Source: Labilibaculum sp. (GTDB lineage Bacteria; Bacteroidota; Bacteroidia; Bacteroidales; Marinifilaceae). From it: 8,060 bases of DNA. The notes under the pieces are model-generated. The model was given only the letters and a program-made list of their open reading frames with translations. It was not told the DNA's origin and made no database searches. This document shows positions 7,286 to 8,060 of the stretch, in pieces; the first letter of the stretch is position 1; every line of letters starts with the position of its first letter. The stretch is from positions 1-8,060 of the forward strand of contig JADGFH010000246.1 in assembly GCA_016743925.1 (NCBI GenBank), given 5' to 3'. A program made the translations under genes and the position numbers.

Positions 7286-7624
7286 ATATTTATTATTGTT
7301 ATTATTAGAATTCTTGAAAAAGCCCAATGGTATTTCTTATTCATTCATGACGATATTTAATAGTCAGAAATAACTATTTCATTTTTTATAAAAAAAAGAG
7401 TAATCCGAAAAAATTACTTAATACTAGAAGGAAACTCATTGAAAAATTCTATTATTTATTCGGTTTTATACCACTAAAGTTGAATGATATTTTTTTCTTA
7501 TTACATATACTAAAGCCTAGGAATGTTTAATAAAATAATTTAGCTATGCATAACAGATTTATATTTAACAAAAAATCACATTCGAATAAAAAATGACTAA
7601 GATGTAAGTAGTATTGATGTTAGC
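7286..7624. other. Intergenic region upstream of the TonB receptor
   Basis: This 339-bp stretch is very A/T-rich and has no supported coding frame on either strand. It should hold the promoter of the receptor-DUF4249 unit and the end of the DUF6438-like transcript. I found no good TTTG/TAnnTTTG promoter pair and no copy of the 16-bp element found upstream of the other two transcription units. Directly before the receptor ATG is an AAT/AAC-rich run (about 7286-7311), compatible with an unstructured A-rich leader in place of a Shine-Dalgarno. Confidence 0.6.
7390..7418 (-). terminator. Weak terminator-like hairpin
   Basis: AGTAAT (7399-7404) and ATTACT (7413-7418) form a 6-bp stem with an 8-base loop. 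On the minus strand the stem is followed after one base by eight T (7397-7390). The shape is right for an intrinsic terminator of the DUF6438-like gene, but the stem is short and A/T-rich and lies about 205 bp past the stop codon. It is a candidate only. Confidence 0.3.
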
Positions 7625-8060
7625 TTATTGTTTTTCTTTCTTATTGCTAGTTGAAATATTTTTCAAGATAATTTCATCTAGTTTTTTTACAATATTTTTG
7701 AATGGAGATTGTTTCCATGATGAACGATAATGATGAGATTTCCCCTTAAACTTTATTGTTGTATATGGAACATCTCTATATTTTGTCTTCTGATAAAGCT
7801 TGATTTCTAGAAATTTTAACTCTATGAAAAGTTTTTGCAGCTCATCTAATTCTACTTTGCTCAATTTGAATTTATATAATCCTTTATTATTCACATTTGC
7901 AATACCGTGATAAAGAGCTTCTCCATCAGAGTTAATATTGAGTTCATAAACAGGACACCTTCCTCTACATCTCGATTTTATTAATGTAATTAAGTCCGAT
8001 TGTTTTGAATATTCGGCTCCTTGATAAGCAGAACAACTAAAAAATATTATAGATAATATG
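7625..8060 (-). CDS. DUF6438-like lipoprotein, start beyond window
   Basis: The frame is open from the window edge (first full codon 8059) to a TAA at 7625, giving 144 residues that continue upstream. An internal GTG at 7894 could be mistaken for a start, but the coding sense clearly runs through it. The visible N-terminus (ILSIIFFSCSAYQ) looks like the end of a lipoprotein signal peptide with Cys at visible residue 9, so only the first few residues are probably missing. The mature part has LITLIKSRCRGRCPVYEL (CxxxC at visible 31-35), then NINSDGEALYHG, LYKFKLSKVELDELQKLF and a conserved-looking KYRDVPYTTIKFKGK. This is the pattern I associate with DUF6438, a small Bacteroidota domain of unknown function whose two Cys may form a disulfide. 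The tail is lysine-rich. Its relation to the receptor operon 340 bp downstream is unclear. Confidence 0.75.
   Translation of the reverse strand, partial: ILSIIFFSCSAYQGAEYSKQSDLITLIKSRCRGRCPVYELNINSDGEALYHGIANVNNKGLYKFKLSKVELDELQKLFIELKFLEIKLYQKTKYRDVPYTTIKFKGKSHHYRSSWKQSPFKNIVKKLDEIILKNISTSNKKEKQ

Noticed and set aside
7286..7327. Upstream ATG at 7327 as the start of the TonB receptor.
   Set aside because: It would add 14 residues with an Asn run before an otherwise perfect signal peptide that starts at 7285.
7625..7894. An 89-residue gene starting at GTG 7894.
   Set aside because: The frame stays open to the window edge, and the upstream residues (CxxxC region and lipobox) belong to the same domain, so the GTG is internal.

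Overview
The window looks like chromosome from a member of the Bacteroidota. It is A/T-rich, Shine-Dalgarno sequences are not evident, and the gene content is typical of that phylum: a TonB-dependent receptor with a carboxypeptidase-regulatory-like N-terminal domain followed by a DUF4249 lipoprotein, a DUF6438-type lipoprotein, and a small outer-membrane beta-barrel protein. All six genes lie on the minus strand, so transcription runs from high to low coordinates. I cannot assign a genus.

In transcription order: (i) 8060-7625, the 3' part of a DUF6438-like lipoprotein gene whose start is outside the window. (ii) 7624-7286, a 339-bp A/T-rich intergenic region with one weak terminator-like hairpin. 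(iii) 7285-4871, a TonB-dependent receptor, then after 25 bp 4845-3877, a DUF4249 lipoprotein; these look like one transcription unit for uptake or surface handling of an unknown ligand. (iv) A 258-bp gap, then 3618-2422, a lipoprotein with a conserved middle domain and four tandem RTX-type nonapeptides. It is followed after a single base by 2420-1716, a small outer-membrane barrel protein. These two are almost certainly co-translated. (v) A 266-bp gap, then 1449-1, a stand-alone amino-acid-activating adenylation enzyme of the DltA/NRPS A-domain type, cut off by the window edge just before its C-terminal catalytic lysine region.

The least ordinary structure is non-coding. The leader of the RTX lipoprotein gene (3624-3697) and the gap upstream of the adenylation gene (1583-1634) share a perfect 16-bp sequence in the same orientation, plus several further matching blocks in the same order. 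They are either two copies of one regulatory element or the remains of a segmental duplication. Between the second copy and the adenylation gene lies what looks like a solitary IS3-family (IS150-like) end at about 1512-1560, so this gap appears to have been rearranged.

Apart from the adenylation enzyme, every protein encoded here is predicted to be exported (three lipoproteins, one TonB receptor, one small barrel). The cell envelope is therefore the theme. No single pathway can be named from the sequence, and a functional link between the adenylation enzyme and the surface proteins is only inference.
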